Positions 49,659 through 58,703 of a stretch of DNA of 64,000 bases are shown piece by piece (the first letter of the stretch is position 1; each line of letters opens with the position of its first letter). A model generated the notes under the pieces. The model had not been told where the DNA came from, did not search any database, and saw nothing but the letters and a program-made list of their open reading frames with translations. The DNA is from Hungatella hathewayi (GTDB lineage: Bacteria; Bacillota; Clostridia; Lachnospirales; Lachnospiraceae): NCBI GenBank assembly GCA_025149285.1, contig CP102274.1, positions 5,668,001-5,732,000 on the forward strand, in the 5' to 3' direction. The position numbers and the translations under genes are program-made.

Positions 49659-49977
49659 AATCCTCTCTCCTCACCCATCATGCCGCTGCCGGCAGTACCG
49701 CAATACGCCTCCTCTCCTGTTACACGCCGTTCAGCTGCATTTCTAATAAAATAATAGTAACATAAAACACTGCCTTTTGAAAGCCCCTTTAGCCTGGCAG
49801 AAACCGCGTAAATTCAACAGACGGCAATTACGGAATCCATGGCCGGATAGACTTGCAGGTTCCTTTCAGTTGTAGTAACATACTTACAGGAAAACCTGCA
49901 TACAGGACAATTCATACACAGGATCATTCATACACAGGACAGCCCATTCCCGGCTGTCGGAAATCAGGAGGCAGAAG
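49659..49977. other. intergenic region between fbp and the MBL-fold gene
   Basis: Contains the fbp leader, a possible weak promoter toward the right (TTGCAG, 17 bases, TAACAT, ending near 49881) and three imperfect direct repeats of CATACACAGGACAATT type at 49899-49942. Otherwise nothing is seen. Confidence 0.5.
49899..49942 (+). repeat. three short direct repeats upstream of the MBL-fold gene
   Basis: CATACAGGACAATT, CATACACAGGATCATT and CATACACAGGACAG follow directly one after another, between the possible promoter and the start codon at 49978. Confidence 0.6.
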
Positions 49978-50784
49978 ATGGAACAGTTATATGTATTCGG
50001 AACCGGTCACGCCGCCGTGACACGTTGTTATAATACGTGCTTTGCCGTAGAAAAGGACGGAGAATTTTTCATGACCGATGCCGGCGGCGGCAACGGCATA
50101 TTGAGAATTCTCCAGGACATGAATGTGGACATGACCCACATTCACCATATCTTCGTCACGCACAGCCACACAGACCACATCCTGGGGATCGTCTGGATGG
50201 TGCGCTTTATCGGTACCAGGATTTTAAACGGTTCCTATGAGGGACAGCTGCATTTATACAGCCATGAGGACTTACTGCCGGCGATTGAAACCCTGTGCCG
50301 GCTGACGCTTCAGGAGAAGCTGTGCCGGCTCATCGGGGACCGCATCGTGCTGATTCCCGTCTCTGACGGAGAACAGCGGCAGATTCTGGGCATGGACGTT
50401 ACCTTCTTTGACATCCATTCCACCAAAGCGAAGCAGTTCGGTTTCACCGCCGTTCTCTCAGACGGACGAAGGCTGACCTGCTGCGGAGATGAGCCGTTTC
50501 ACCCGCTCTGTGCCCCCTACGTGGAAAACAGCGCCTGGCTGCTCCATGAGGCATTCTGCCTGTATGAGGACAGGGACCGGTTTAAACCGTATGAAAAACA
50601 CCACAGTACCGCCAGGGACGCTGCCCGGACCGCCCAGGATATGAAGGCGGAACATATCGTGCTGTGGCACACTGAGGACACGGATTTAGACCACCGCAGA
50701 GAGCGTTACACGGCAGAAGCGGCGGAATGGTTCCATGGCGGAATCTTTGTTCCCTGCGATGAAGACATCATTCCTCTTTCATAA
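49978..50784 (+). CDS. MBL-fold metallohydrolase (RNase Z-like)
   Basis: A 268-residue metallo-beta-lactamase fold protein. Metal motif THSHTDH (about 61-67) and later CCGDEPFHP, HEAFC and LWHTED supply the other ligands. The pattern resembles the ribonuclease Z/arylsulfatase branch, but the substrate is unknown. AGGAGGCAG precedes the ATG. It is followed by the M23 peptidase gene after 53 bases. Confidence 0.85.
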   Translation: MEQLYVFGTGHAAVTRCYNTCFAVEKDGEFFMTDAGGGNGILRILQDMNVDMTHIHHIFVTHSHTDHILGIVWMVRFIGTRILNGSYEGQLHLYSHEDLLPAIETLCRLTLQEKLCRLIGDRIVLIPVSDGEQRQILGMDVTFFDIHSTKAKQFGFTAVLSDGRRLTCCGDEPFHPLCAPYVENSAWLLHEAFCLYEDRDRFKPYEKHHSTARDAARTAQDMKAEHIVLWHTEDTDLDHRRERYTAEAAEWFHGGIFVPCDEDIIPLS

Positions 50785-50837
50785 AATTTCATATTCTCTC
50801 CGTCTCCCGCATAGGATGAGATGGAGGAGATTTTCTT

Positions 50838-52016
50838 ATGAAATCATGGAAAGAACGAATCGCAGAATCGCCGGAGACTCTGCATCACATTATTATATAC
50901 ATAGAGGTCATTGTACTGACGTGCCTTTTAGTTTCCCTTTTTCTGATCAGCCCGGAGGGAAGGTTCTCATTTCCCGCATCCAATCAGGACGGAAAAGCCA
51001 CGTCCTCTGAGGCCCGGAACTATATTAAATGGGTGGACTTTAAGGTTACCTCCAAAGCCATGCAGGAGGCATTCCGGTACGATGTCAATACGTGCCAGTC
51101 CAGCCCGCACTTAAACTGGGTGGAGCTGCTCTCCTATCTGGGTGCCAGGTACGGCGGTGACTTTTCCCGATATTCCACTAAAGACTTGGATACACTGGCA
51201 GAACAGCTTCTGTCCGGAAAAACCATGGAGGAGCTGACGGCAAACATGAAGTATTATTCCTATTACCGTCAGGCCTACGGCGCTGTTTTAGACGGCCTCG
51301 TCGGCCAGTACGACATCCAGATCGCCGCGGAAAACGCGCCTTTATTCGCCTCTCCCGTGGTCAATGCCGACGGTACGGCGGATCCGGACCGGGTATGGGT
51401 CACGAAATACGGTTTAAAGGCCTTCTCTCCCATTGCCAAGGGATTTCCCTATCAGGACTATGATGACTTCGGCGTCTCCCGTTCCTACGGCTATAAGCGC
51501 CAGCATCTGGGCCACGATATGATGGGCCAGGTCGGAACCCCCGTAATCGCCGTGGAGTCCGGATATGTAGAAGCCATCGGCTGGAACCAGTACGGCGGCT
51601 GGAGGCTGGGTATCCGCAGCTTTGACGGAAAACGCTACTACTATTACGCACATTTACGAAAAAACTATCCCTACCATAAATCGCTGAAACAGGGAAGCAT
51701 CATCACAGCCGGCGACGTCATCGGTTATCTGGGACGGACCGGTTACAGCCGGACGGAGAACACCAACAATATTGATGAGGCCCACCTGCATTTCGGCCTT
51801 CAGCTTATTTTTGACGAATCTCAGAAGGAGGGAAACAACGAAATCTGGGTGGACTGCTACGAACTCACAAAGTTTCTGTCCATGAACCGCTCAGAGACGC
51901 TTAAGGATCAGGAAACCAAAGAGTACGACCGCATTTACGATATGAAGGATCCGGATATCCCGGAAAACTTCGTCCCCCACGCTCCCTTACCGGAGGAACA
52001 GCATATTCCCGATTAG
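50838..52016 (+). CDS. membrane-anchored M23 peptidase
   Basis: A 392-residue protein with one N-terminal membrane helix (about 18-40), a helical middle part (about 60-170) and a C-terminal M23/LytM domain (about 205-330). Zinc motifs: HLGHDMMG (first His and Asp) and HLHFGLQ (HxH). Active M23 enzymes cut peptidoglycan cross-links; all ligands are present, so activity is likely. GGAGGAG precedes the ATG. Confidence 0.88.
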   Translation: MKSWKERIAESPETLHHIIIYIEVIVLTCLLVSLFLISPEGRFSFPASNQDGKATSSEARNYIKWVDFKVTSKAMQEAFRYDVNTCQSSPHLNWVELLSYLGARYGGDFSRYSTKDLDTLAEQLLSGKTMEELTANMKYYSYYRQAYGAVLDGLVGQYDIQIAAENAPLFASPVVNADGTADPDRVWVTKYGLKAFSPIAKGFPYQDYDDFGVSRSYGYKRQHLGHDMMGQVGTPVIAVESGYVEAIGWNQYGGWRLGIRSFDGKRYYYYAHLRKNYPYHKSLKQGSIITAGDVIGYLGRTGYSRTENTNNIDEAHLHFGLQLIFDESQKEGNNEIWVDCYELTKFLSMNRSETLKDQETKEYDRIYDMKDPDIPENFVPHAPLPEEQHIPD

Positions 52017-52073
52017 CCAGGCATGGCTGCCGGGCATATTTCCGGCCCGCAGGCAGAAGCCTTCCGGGATGTA

Positions 52074-52124
52074 GATAAGGCAGACGGAAAACGCCGTTAA
52101 ACGGCGTAATCCGTCTGCCTTATC
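52074..52124. terminator. bidirectional terminator between convergent genes
   Basis: GATAAGGCAGACGGA and TCCGTCTGCCTTATC form the outer stem, AACGCCG and CGGCGT the inner stem. It separates the M23 peptidase gene and the alcohol dehydrogenase gene. Confidence 0.8.
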
Positions 52125-52131
52125 TCTGCCC

Positions 52132-53319
52132 CTAAAGCGCCATCCGATAGATCTCCATCATCTCACGCTTCCCAAGTTCCCTGATTCCCGGAAGCACCCG
52201 TCTGCCAAAGTTCGTGCATTTTTCTGCCATCTCGTCAAAGTCTGCTTCCTTCACATCCGCCTCCAATTCCGAGAGACGAACCGGCATATTCAGACTCTTA
52301 AAATAGTCTTCTATTCTCTGAATGCCGTCCAGTGCAGTCTTTAGAGGGTTCTCGAAATTCATCTCCACATCCCAGACACGGACCGCCAGCTGGGCAAAGC
52401 GCATGGGATCATCTCTGCAGACATATCTGGCCCAGGAACAGAAGAGCGCAGAAAGACCGGCTCCGTGGGCTACCTCAGGATATTTTCCCGACAGTTCATG
52501 TTCCAGCTGATGAACGGTCATCATGACCTCCCGTCCCAATCCGGTTAAATCATTATGGGAAAGACTTCCCGCCCACATCAGTGTCGCTCTCGCCTCATAA
52601 TCTTCAGGATTTAAGTCCGCCGCTGTCCCCGCCTCGATCACAGCCTTCATAAGCCCCTCTGCGATGCGGTCCGTCAGCGCCGTGTCCTTTGTGGTTCCGC
52701 CTAAATACCGTTCCAGCGTATGCATCAGAATATCCACAGTCCCGCAGCCTGTCTGGAACCGGCTCACCGTAAAGGTCAGTTCCGGATTACAGACAGCAAA
52801 AAGCGGCCGGTGAGCCGGGCAGTTAAAGCCGCGCTTTAAGCCATTCTCTTCATTGGTAATCACGCAGGACTGGCTCGTCTCGCTCCCCGAGGCGGACAGC
52901 GTCAGGATATTGCCGTGTGGAAGCGCTTTCGGCGGAACAGCTTCCTTCATGAAAAATTTCCATGGATCAATTTCCGGATTCGGCGCCCCATCCGCAATGC
53001 ACTTTGCCGAATCGATGACACTTCCTCCGCCTACAGCCAGAATAAAGTCCACGCCCTCCCGGCGGCAGATCTCCATGCCTTCTAACGCCTTAGACAGCGT
53101 AGGATTCGCCTGGACTCCGCCAAAAAGTACCGTTTCAATGCCCGCTTCTCTCAGCGATGCCGTCACCTGGTCCAAAAGGCCGCTTCTCTTTACACTGCCG
53201 CCGCCATAGTGGATCATGACCTTCCGGAAACCATACTCTTTTATGAGTTCTCCTGCCCGTTTCTGCGTGTCTCTGCCGAAAATCACTCTGGTCGGGACAC
53301 AATACTCAAAATTATTCAT
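52132..53319 (-). CDS. iron-containing alcohol dehydrogenase (butanol dehydrogenase type)
   Basis: A 395-residue group III Fe-ADH related to BdhA/YugJ. NAD(P) site VGGGSVIDSAK (about 96-106); metal ligands in CGTVDILMHTLE (Asp and His about 195-203), HQLEHELSG and VAHGAGLS. It reduces aldehydes such as butyraldehyde at the end of fermentation, or handles related alcohols. GGGGAGG precedes the ATG. It is a single gene. Confidence 0.92.
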   Translation of the reverse strand: MNNFEYCVPTRVIFGRDTQKRAGELIKEYGFRKVMIHYGGGSVKRSGLLDQVTASLREAGIETVLFGGVQANPTLSKALEGMEICRREGVDFILAVGGGSVIDSAKCIADGAPNPEIDPWKFFMKEAVPPKALPHGNILTLSASGSETSQSCVITNEENGLKRGFNCPAHRPLFAVCNPELTFTVSRFQTGCGTVDILMHTLERYLGGTTKDTALTDRIAEGLMKAVIEAGTAADLNPEDYEARATLMWAGSLSHNDLTGLGREVMMTVHQLEHELSGKYPEVAHGAGLSALFCSWARYVCRDDPMRFAQLAVRVWDVEMNFENPLKTALDGIQRIEDYFKSLNMPVRLSELEADVKEADFDEMAEKCTNFGRRVLPGIRELGKREMMEIYRMAL

Positions 53320-53372
53320 ATTTACCTCCCCGTTCCATTCCCGTTTAAAACAGTACCTGCTCTCACTTCACC

Positions 53373-54620
53373 CTACCTCTTGCTCAATAAATGTATAAAC
53401 AGCCCGCTTCGCAGCTTTGGCTCAAACCACGTGGATTTCGGCGGCATCAACAGGCCTGCATCGGCCACGCTAAACAACTCTTCAATCGAAGTCGGAACCA
53501 TGGAGAAGGCCACAGTCATATCTTCTCTACACCGTTTTTCAAGCTCTGAAAGTCCCCGGATTCCGCCGATAAAATCAATCCTCTTATCTACCCGCGGATC
53601 CCCGATTCCCAGAACCGGTCCCAGCAAGTGATCCTGGAGAATGGAAACATCCAGCCCCTTCACCGGATCGCTGGTCAAAAGGCGCTCTGCGGCCGTAAGG
53701 CAGTACCATTGTCCACACAAATACATTCCAAAGGTCCCTTTTTCCACAGGGGCAAAGCCTTCTGTCCCCATGGAAGCCACCGTAAACCCGGCCTCCTCTA
53801 CACGCTTAAGGAATGTCTCCTCCGTCATGCCGTTTAAATCCTTTACTACACGGTTATAAGGCATGATCATCAACTGATCATCCGGAAATAAGACTGACAG
53901 GAAATAGTTGAACGGCTCATTCCCCGTATAGTCCGGATGCTCTTCCCGCCTTTTCAGCCCGACCTTAACCGCGGAAGCCGCACGGTGGTGTCCATCTGCG
54001 ATATAGGTAGCCGGAATACCGGCAAACGCCTCTTCCACCGTCAGGATAGAATCTGCATTTCCAATCTCCCATACGCGGTGGCGAATCCCATCCTCTGCGG
54101 TAAAGTCATATAACGGCTCTGTTCCTGTCTTTAAATCGACGACCTTATTAATCATCGCATTGGAACGGTACGCCAGAAAGATCGGGCCGGTCTGCGCATC
54201 CGTGGCATCCACGTGTCTGATTCGGTCCAGTTCCTTTTCCTCACGGGTATTCTCGTGTTTTTTTACCACTCCATTTACATAATCGTCGATGGAGGAGCAC
54301 GCCACGATCCCTGTCTGCTTTCTTCCATCCATCGTAAGCTCATAGATGTAATAAGCCGCCAGCGGGTCCTTCACAAAAGTGCCGTCTGCAATCCAGCTCT
54401 CCAGCATCTCCTTTGCCTTATCGTAGACGCGGTCGTCATACATATCCAACTCATCCGGAAACTGGGTCTCCGGCCTGTCAATATTTAAAAATGATTTCGG
54501 ATTGGCGGAGGCGGCGGCCTTCGCCTCCTTCCGGTTATACACGTCATAAGGAAGCGCGGCCACGCAGGCAGCATACTTTTTATCCGGTCTCACACACGGA
54601 AATGGTTTTACAACAGCCAT
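53373..54620 (-). CDS. DUF1015 family protein in the serine operon
   Basis: A 415-residue DUF1015 protein. Recognisable parts: VVKPFPCVRPDK at the start, AALPYDVYNR, the charged ENTREEKELDRI, and ADGHHRAASA, a likely catalytic or phosphate-binding motif. The ATG at 54620 has AAAGGAG just upstream; two earlier in-frame Met codons do not. It follows serA by 80 bases in a serC-serA-DUF1015 arrangement. Since no phosphoserine phosphatase gene is near, it may act on serine or phosphoserine; this is inference from context. Confidence 0.85.
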   Translation of the reverse strand: MAVVKPFPCVRPDKKYAACVAALPYDVYNRKEAKAAASANPKSFLNIDRPETQFPDELDMYDDRVYDKAKEMLESWIADGTFVKDPLAAYYIYELTMDGRKQTGIVACSSIDDYVNGVVKKHENTREEKELDRIRHVDATDAQTGPIFLAYRSNAMINKVVDLKTGTEPLYDFTAEDGIRHRVWEIGNADSILTVEEAFAGIPATYIADGHHRAASAVKVGLKRREEHPDYTGNEPFNYFLSVLFPDDQLMIMPYNRVVKDLNGMTEETFLKRVEEAGFTVASMGTEGFAPVEKGTFGMYLCGQWYCLTAAERLLTSDPVKGLDVSILQDHLLGPVLGIGDPRVDKRIDFIGGIRGLSELEKRCREDMTVAFSMVPTSIEELFSVADAGLLMPPKSTWFEPKLRSGLFIHLLSKR

Positions 54621-54700
54621 TCTATTCTCCTTTGATTTTACGTCCAAACGGGCCATGGATACTTCCATGCCCCGTCTGAATTGTAGTTTTTATGTACCGT

Positions 54701-55864
54701 TTATTTGATTACACGCACTCTCAGCACGCCCTTGATCGCATTCAGCTTCTGAATCGTCATGCTGTCCGGAACAGACTCTAAGTCCAGAAGGGTATACGCG
54801 TATTTATCGCGGCTCTTGTTGGTCATATCGGAAATATTGACGTTTCCGGCTGCCAGTGTTCCGGTTACCTGGCCGATCATGTTCGGAATATTCAGATGAA
54901 GAACCGCAACACGGCTTGCCATCTGACATACGCCCATATCACATGCCGGGAAATTAACGGAGTTGCGGATATTGCCGTTGTCTATGTAATCCATGATCTC
55001 TTCGACAGCCATTCTCGCACAGTTATCTTCCGACTCCTCTGTGGATGCCCCAAGATGCGGAATCACAATGGCGCCTTCCATATTGACAGATTTTGTATTC
55101 GGGAAATCCGTCACATAGCATTTTACCTTCTTGGAGGCAAGAGCTTCCGCCATGTCATCCTCATTCACCAGCACGTCGCGGGAGAAGTTTAAGATTACCA
55201 CGCCGTTCTTCATCTGGGCCAGGGATTCACGCTTAATCATTTCTCTCGTGCTGTCCAACAGCGGCACATGAATGGTGATGTAGTCGCACTCACGGTAGAT
55301 CGTCTCCACGGAAGTGATATGCCTTACATTTCTGGAAAGCATCCATGCCGCATTGACCGAGATAAACGGGTCGTATCCGTAGACCTCCATACCGAGGGAT
55401 GCAGCCGCATTGGCCACCTCCGCACCGATCGCTCCCAGTCCGATGACGCCCAGTTTCTTTCCCTTGATCTCGCATCCGGCAAATGCCTTCTTGGCCTTTT
55501 CCACGGATTTAGCGATATTTTCGTCTTCTTTATTATCCTTTACCCAGTTGATCCCACCTACCACGTCACGGGAGGCCAGCATCAGTCCGGCAATTACCAG
55601 TTCCTTTACGCCGTTGGCATTGGCCCCTGGTGTGTTAAATACCACGATTCCTTTGTCTGCACACGCATCCAGAGGAATGTTGTTGACTCCGGCGCCCGCG
55701 CGGGCTACAGCCAGCAGGTCATCAGGAAGCTCCATCTCATGCATGGAGGCGCTTCTGACCAGCACTCCGGCGGCCTCTTTCATATTCTCGGTTAACTCAT
55801 ACTCCTCATTTAACAAAGCCGTTCCTTTGCTGGAAATGGCATTCAGGCAATATATCTTCTTCAT
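54701..55864 (-). CDS. serA: D-3-phosphoglycerate dehydrogenase
   Basis: A 387-residue short-form SerA: NAD-binding domain with GVIGLGAIGAEVA (about 138-150), catalytic Arg, Glu and His regions (NFSRDVLV, PHLGASTEESEDN) and a C-terminal ACT domain (about 318-387) for serine feedback. It makes 3-phosphohydroxypyruvate. It starts 18 bases after serC. Confidence 0.94.
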   Translation of the reverse strand: MKKIYCLNAISSKGTALLNEEYELTENMKEAAGVLVRSASMHEMELPDDLLAVARAGAGVNNIPLDACADKGIVVFNTPGANANGVKELVIAGLMLASRDVVGGINWVKDNKEDENIAKSVEKAKKAFAGCEIKGKKLGVIGLGAIGAEVANAAASLGMEVYGYDPFISVNAAWMLSRNVRHITSVETIYRECDYITIHVPLLDSTREMIKRESLAQMKNGVVILNFSRDVLVNEDDMAEALASKKVKCYVTDFPNTKSVNMEGAIVIPHLGASTEESEDNCARMAVEEIMDYIDNGNIRNSVNFPACDMGVCQMASRVAVLHLNIPNMIGQVTGTLAAGNVNISDMTNKSRDKYAYTLLDLESVPDSMTIQKLNAIKGVLRVRVIK

Positions 55865-55882
55865 TCCGCGTCTCTCCCTTCC

Positions 55883-56968
55883 CTATTTACCATTTCTGGC
55901 TTCAAAATCCTTCATAAAGGCAACCAGCGCTTCCACGCCTTCCATCGGCATCGCATTGTAGATGCTTGCGCGCATGCCGCCTACGGATCTGTGGCCCTTT
56001 AAATTCTCAAGGCCTGCCGCCTTCGCTTCCTTTACAAACAGAGCATCTAAATCGGCGTCTCCGGTTACGAACGGCACGTTCATTAAGGAGCGGTCTTTCT
56101 TCTCTACCGTGCCCTTAAACATCCTGCTGTTATCCAGGAAATCATACAGAAGCTTCGCCTTTTTCTCATTATACTCCTTCATCGCTTCTAAGCCGCCGCG
56201 GTTCTTTAACCATTTGAAGACCTTGCCGCAGATGTAGATGCCGTATGCCGGCGGAGTGTTGTATAAGGACGCCGCGTCTGCATGAGTCTTATAGCGCAGC
56301 ATGGTAGGCGTTCCCGGAAGAACGTCTTCCGTGATTAAATCTTCCCTGATAATGGCGATCACCACCCCTGCCGGGCCCACGTTTTTCTGTGCGCCGCCAA
56401 AGAGCAGACCGTATTTTTCCACATCGACAGGTTCTGATAAGAAACAGGAGGAGATATCAGCTACCAGTGTTTTTCCTTTTGTATTCGGCAGCGTTTTGTA
56501 CTTTGTACCATAGATCGTGTTGTTTTCACAGATGTAAACGTAATCCGCATCCTCGGATATCGGCAGATCGGAAACATCCGGAATATAACTGAAGGTCTTA
56601 TCGGCACTGGATGCAACGGCGTTCGCCTTTCCATAAAGCTGTGCCTCCTGATATGCCTTCTTTGCCCACTGTCCTGTGATGATGTAATCGCCGACGCGGT
56701 TCTTCATTAAGTTCATCGGTACCATGGCAAACTGCTGGGAAGCGCCGCCCTGTAAGAACAACACCCTGTAGTTGTCCGGAATGCCCATTAAGTCTCTTAA
56801 ATCAGCTTCCGCTTCATTGATAATGGTTTCGAACATCTTGGAACGGTGGCTCATCTCCATAACCGACATGCCGCATCCCCTGTAGTCCATCATCTCATCG
56901 GCCGCTTCCTTTAAGACCTCTTCCGGCAGTACAGCCGGTCCTGCGGAAAAATTGTACACTCTGCTCAT
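55883..56968 (-). CDS. serC: phosphoserine aminotransferase
   Basis: A 361-residue PLP enzyme. The N-terminus YNFSAGPAVLPEEVL is the SerC signature; the PLP lysine is in LLFGGAQKNVGPAG; HRSVGGMRASIYNA lies near the C-terminus. It makes phosphoserine from glutamate and phosphohydroxypyruvate, preceding serA by 18 bases. AGGAGG lies before the ATG. Confidence 0.95.
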   Translation of the reverse strand: MSRVYNFSAGPAVLPEEVLKEAADEMMDYRGCGMSVMEMSHRSKMFETIINEAEADLRDLMGIPDNYRVLFLQGGASQQFAMVPMNLMKNRVGDYIITGQWAKKAYQEAQLYGKANAVASSADKTFSYIPDVSDLPISEDADYVYICENNTIYGTKYKTLPNTKGKTLVADISSCFLSEPVDVEKYGLLFGGAQKNVGPAGVVIAIIREDLITEDVLPGTPTMLRYKTHADAASLYNTPPAYGIYICGKVFKWLKNRGGLEAMKEYNEKKAKLLYDFLDNSRMFKGTVEKKDRSLMNVPFVTGDADLDALFVKEAKAAGLENLKGHRSVGGMRASIYNAMPMEGVEALVAFMKDFEARNGK

Positions 56969-57004
56969 ATCTCTTTCCTCCTCTTTGATAGGGTTTTTAA
57001 TCTG

Positions 57005-58684
57005 CTATATCTTCAGATCATTTTCGTCGAATGCATCCTGAATCGGCGCTCCCGGAGAAACCATCGGGAATACCTTGTCATCACAATGAATCTGACAATC
57101 TATAACAACAGGAATGTTAAGTCCGATGGCTTCCTTAAGAACCGGCATGAACTCCTCTTTGCTGGTTACCCGGTAGGCCTTTGCCCCCATTCCTTCTGCT
57201 ACCTTAACAAAATCAACCGCATCATTTAATACTGTATGAGAATATCTCTTTCCATAGAACAAAGTCTGCCACTGACGTACCATTCCGAGCACATGATTGT
57301 TTAATACCACCTGGATCACCGGGATATTATAGCGTGTCGCGGTTGCGATCTCATTCATGTTCATGCGGAAGCAGCCGTCGCCGGCGATATTGATCACGGT
57401 CTTGTCTTTGCATCCCATCTTGGCGCCTAACGCAGCGCCCAGACCGTAGCCCATGGTTCCCAATCCGCCGGATGTGACAAAGGTTCTGGGATGTTTGTAT
57501 TTGTAGAACTGCGCGGCCCACATCTGGTGCTGTCCTACCTCGGTGGTAATGATCGCGTCGCCCTGGGTCAGTTCATATATCTGTTCCACCACGTAAGGGC
57601 CGGTTAACAGATTCTTGTCATAGCGGAGCGGATACATATCCTTCATCCGGTCGATATGAGCCAGCCACTCGTCGTGATTGACCGGATCGAGCCGTGCGTT
57701 TAACTTCTTGAGAATCGTTTTCACATCACCGATCACGCTGGCGTACGTCTTCACGTTCTTGTCGATCTCAGCCGGATCCACGTCAAACTGGAGAATCTTC
57801 GCATTGGGAGCAAATTTAGCCGCATTGCCCGTCACACGGTCGCTGAAACGCGCGCCCACAACGATCAGTAAGTCGCATTCCGTGATTCCGAAGTTGGAGG
57901 TCTTCGTCCCATGCATGCCCACCATACCGGTGTAGAGCTCATCGGTTCCGTCAAATGCACCTTTTCCCATGAGGCTGTCTGCCACCGGGGCCTGAATCTT
58001 ATGGGCAAAGGCCTTAAGCTCATCTGCCGCATCCGCAATCACCGCGCCGCCGCCTGCAAAGATGAACGGTTTTTTCGCATTTCGGATCAAATAAAGTGCC
58101 TTTTCCATATCCTCTTCGCGGATTGTGGAATTCTGGCGCACAATCGGCTCGGGAGCCTTGTACTCGTAATCACAGGTATTGGCAGTAACGTCCTTCGTAA
58201 TATCAATTAACACAGGGCCCGGTCTTCCGGTCTGCGCGATCGTAAAGGCACGTCTTATGGTGTCCGCCAGTTTCGTTATATCCTTGACAATAAAATTATA
58301 TTTCGTAATCGGCATGGTAATGCCCGCAATGTCGATTTCCTGGAAGCTGTCACGGCCGAGAAGGCTGACTGCCACGTTACAGGTGATCGCCACAACCGGA
58401 ATGGAATCCATACACGCGGTCGCGATCCCCGTTACCAGATTGGTAGCACCCGGTCCGGATGTCGCCATACAGACGCCCACCTTACCGGTGGCTCTCGCAT
58501 AGCCGTCCGCCGCATGGGCCGCCCCCTGCTCGTGAGAGGTCAGGATATGGGTGATTTCATCCTGGTGTTTATAAAGTGCATCGTAAATATTGAGAATCGT
58601 TCCTCCCGGATATCCAAATACTGTATCTACACCCTGTTCTTTCAGGCACTCAATTACGATTTCTGCTCCTGTCAATTTATTCAT
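57005..58684 (-). CDS. ilvB: acetolactate synthase large subunit
   Basis: A 559-residue ThDP enzyme: GYPGGTILNIYD near the start, the catalytic Glu region SHEQGAAHAADG, and ThDP/Mg2+ motif GDGCFRMNMNE (about 440-450). The ATG at 58684 follows AAAGGGAG; the longer frame to 58762 runs into ilvD. It begins the valine, leucine and isoleucine pathway. The regulatory subunit IlvN is not encoded next to it. Confidence 0.94.
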   Translation of the reverse strand: MNKLTGAEIVIECLKEQGVDTVFGYPGGTILNIYDALYKHQDEITHILTSHEQGAAHAADGYARATGKVGVCMATSGPGATNLVTGIATACMDSIPVVAITCNVAVSLLGRDSFQEIDIAGITMPITKYNFIVKDITKLADTIRRAFTIAQTGRPGPVLIDITKDVTANTCDYEYKAPEPIVRQNSTIREEDMEKALYLIRNAKKPFIFAGGGAVIADAADELKAFAHKIQAPVADSLMGKGAFDGTDELYTGMVGMHGTKTSNFGITECDLLIVVGARFSDRVTGNAAKFAPNAKILQFDVDPAEIDKNVKTYASVIGDVKTILKKLNARLDPVNHDEWLAHIDRMKDMYPLRYDKNLLTGPYVVEQIYELTQGDAIITTEVGQHQMWAAQFYKYKHPRTFVTSGGLGTMGYGLGAALGAKMGCKDKTVINIAGDGCFRMNMNEIATATRYNIPVIQVVLNNHVLGMVRQWQTLFYGKRYSHTVLNDAVDFVKVAEGMGAKAYRVTSKEEFMPVLKEAIGLNIPVVIDCQIHCDDKVFPMVSPGAPIQDAFDENDLKI

Positions 58685-58703
58685 ACGCCTTACTCCCTTT
58701 CTC

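Noticed and set aside
49899..49942. Short direct repeats as an iteron origin or operator
   Set aside because: Only three imperfect copies, with no replication gene nearby and no known regulator site; kept only as a repeat.
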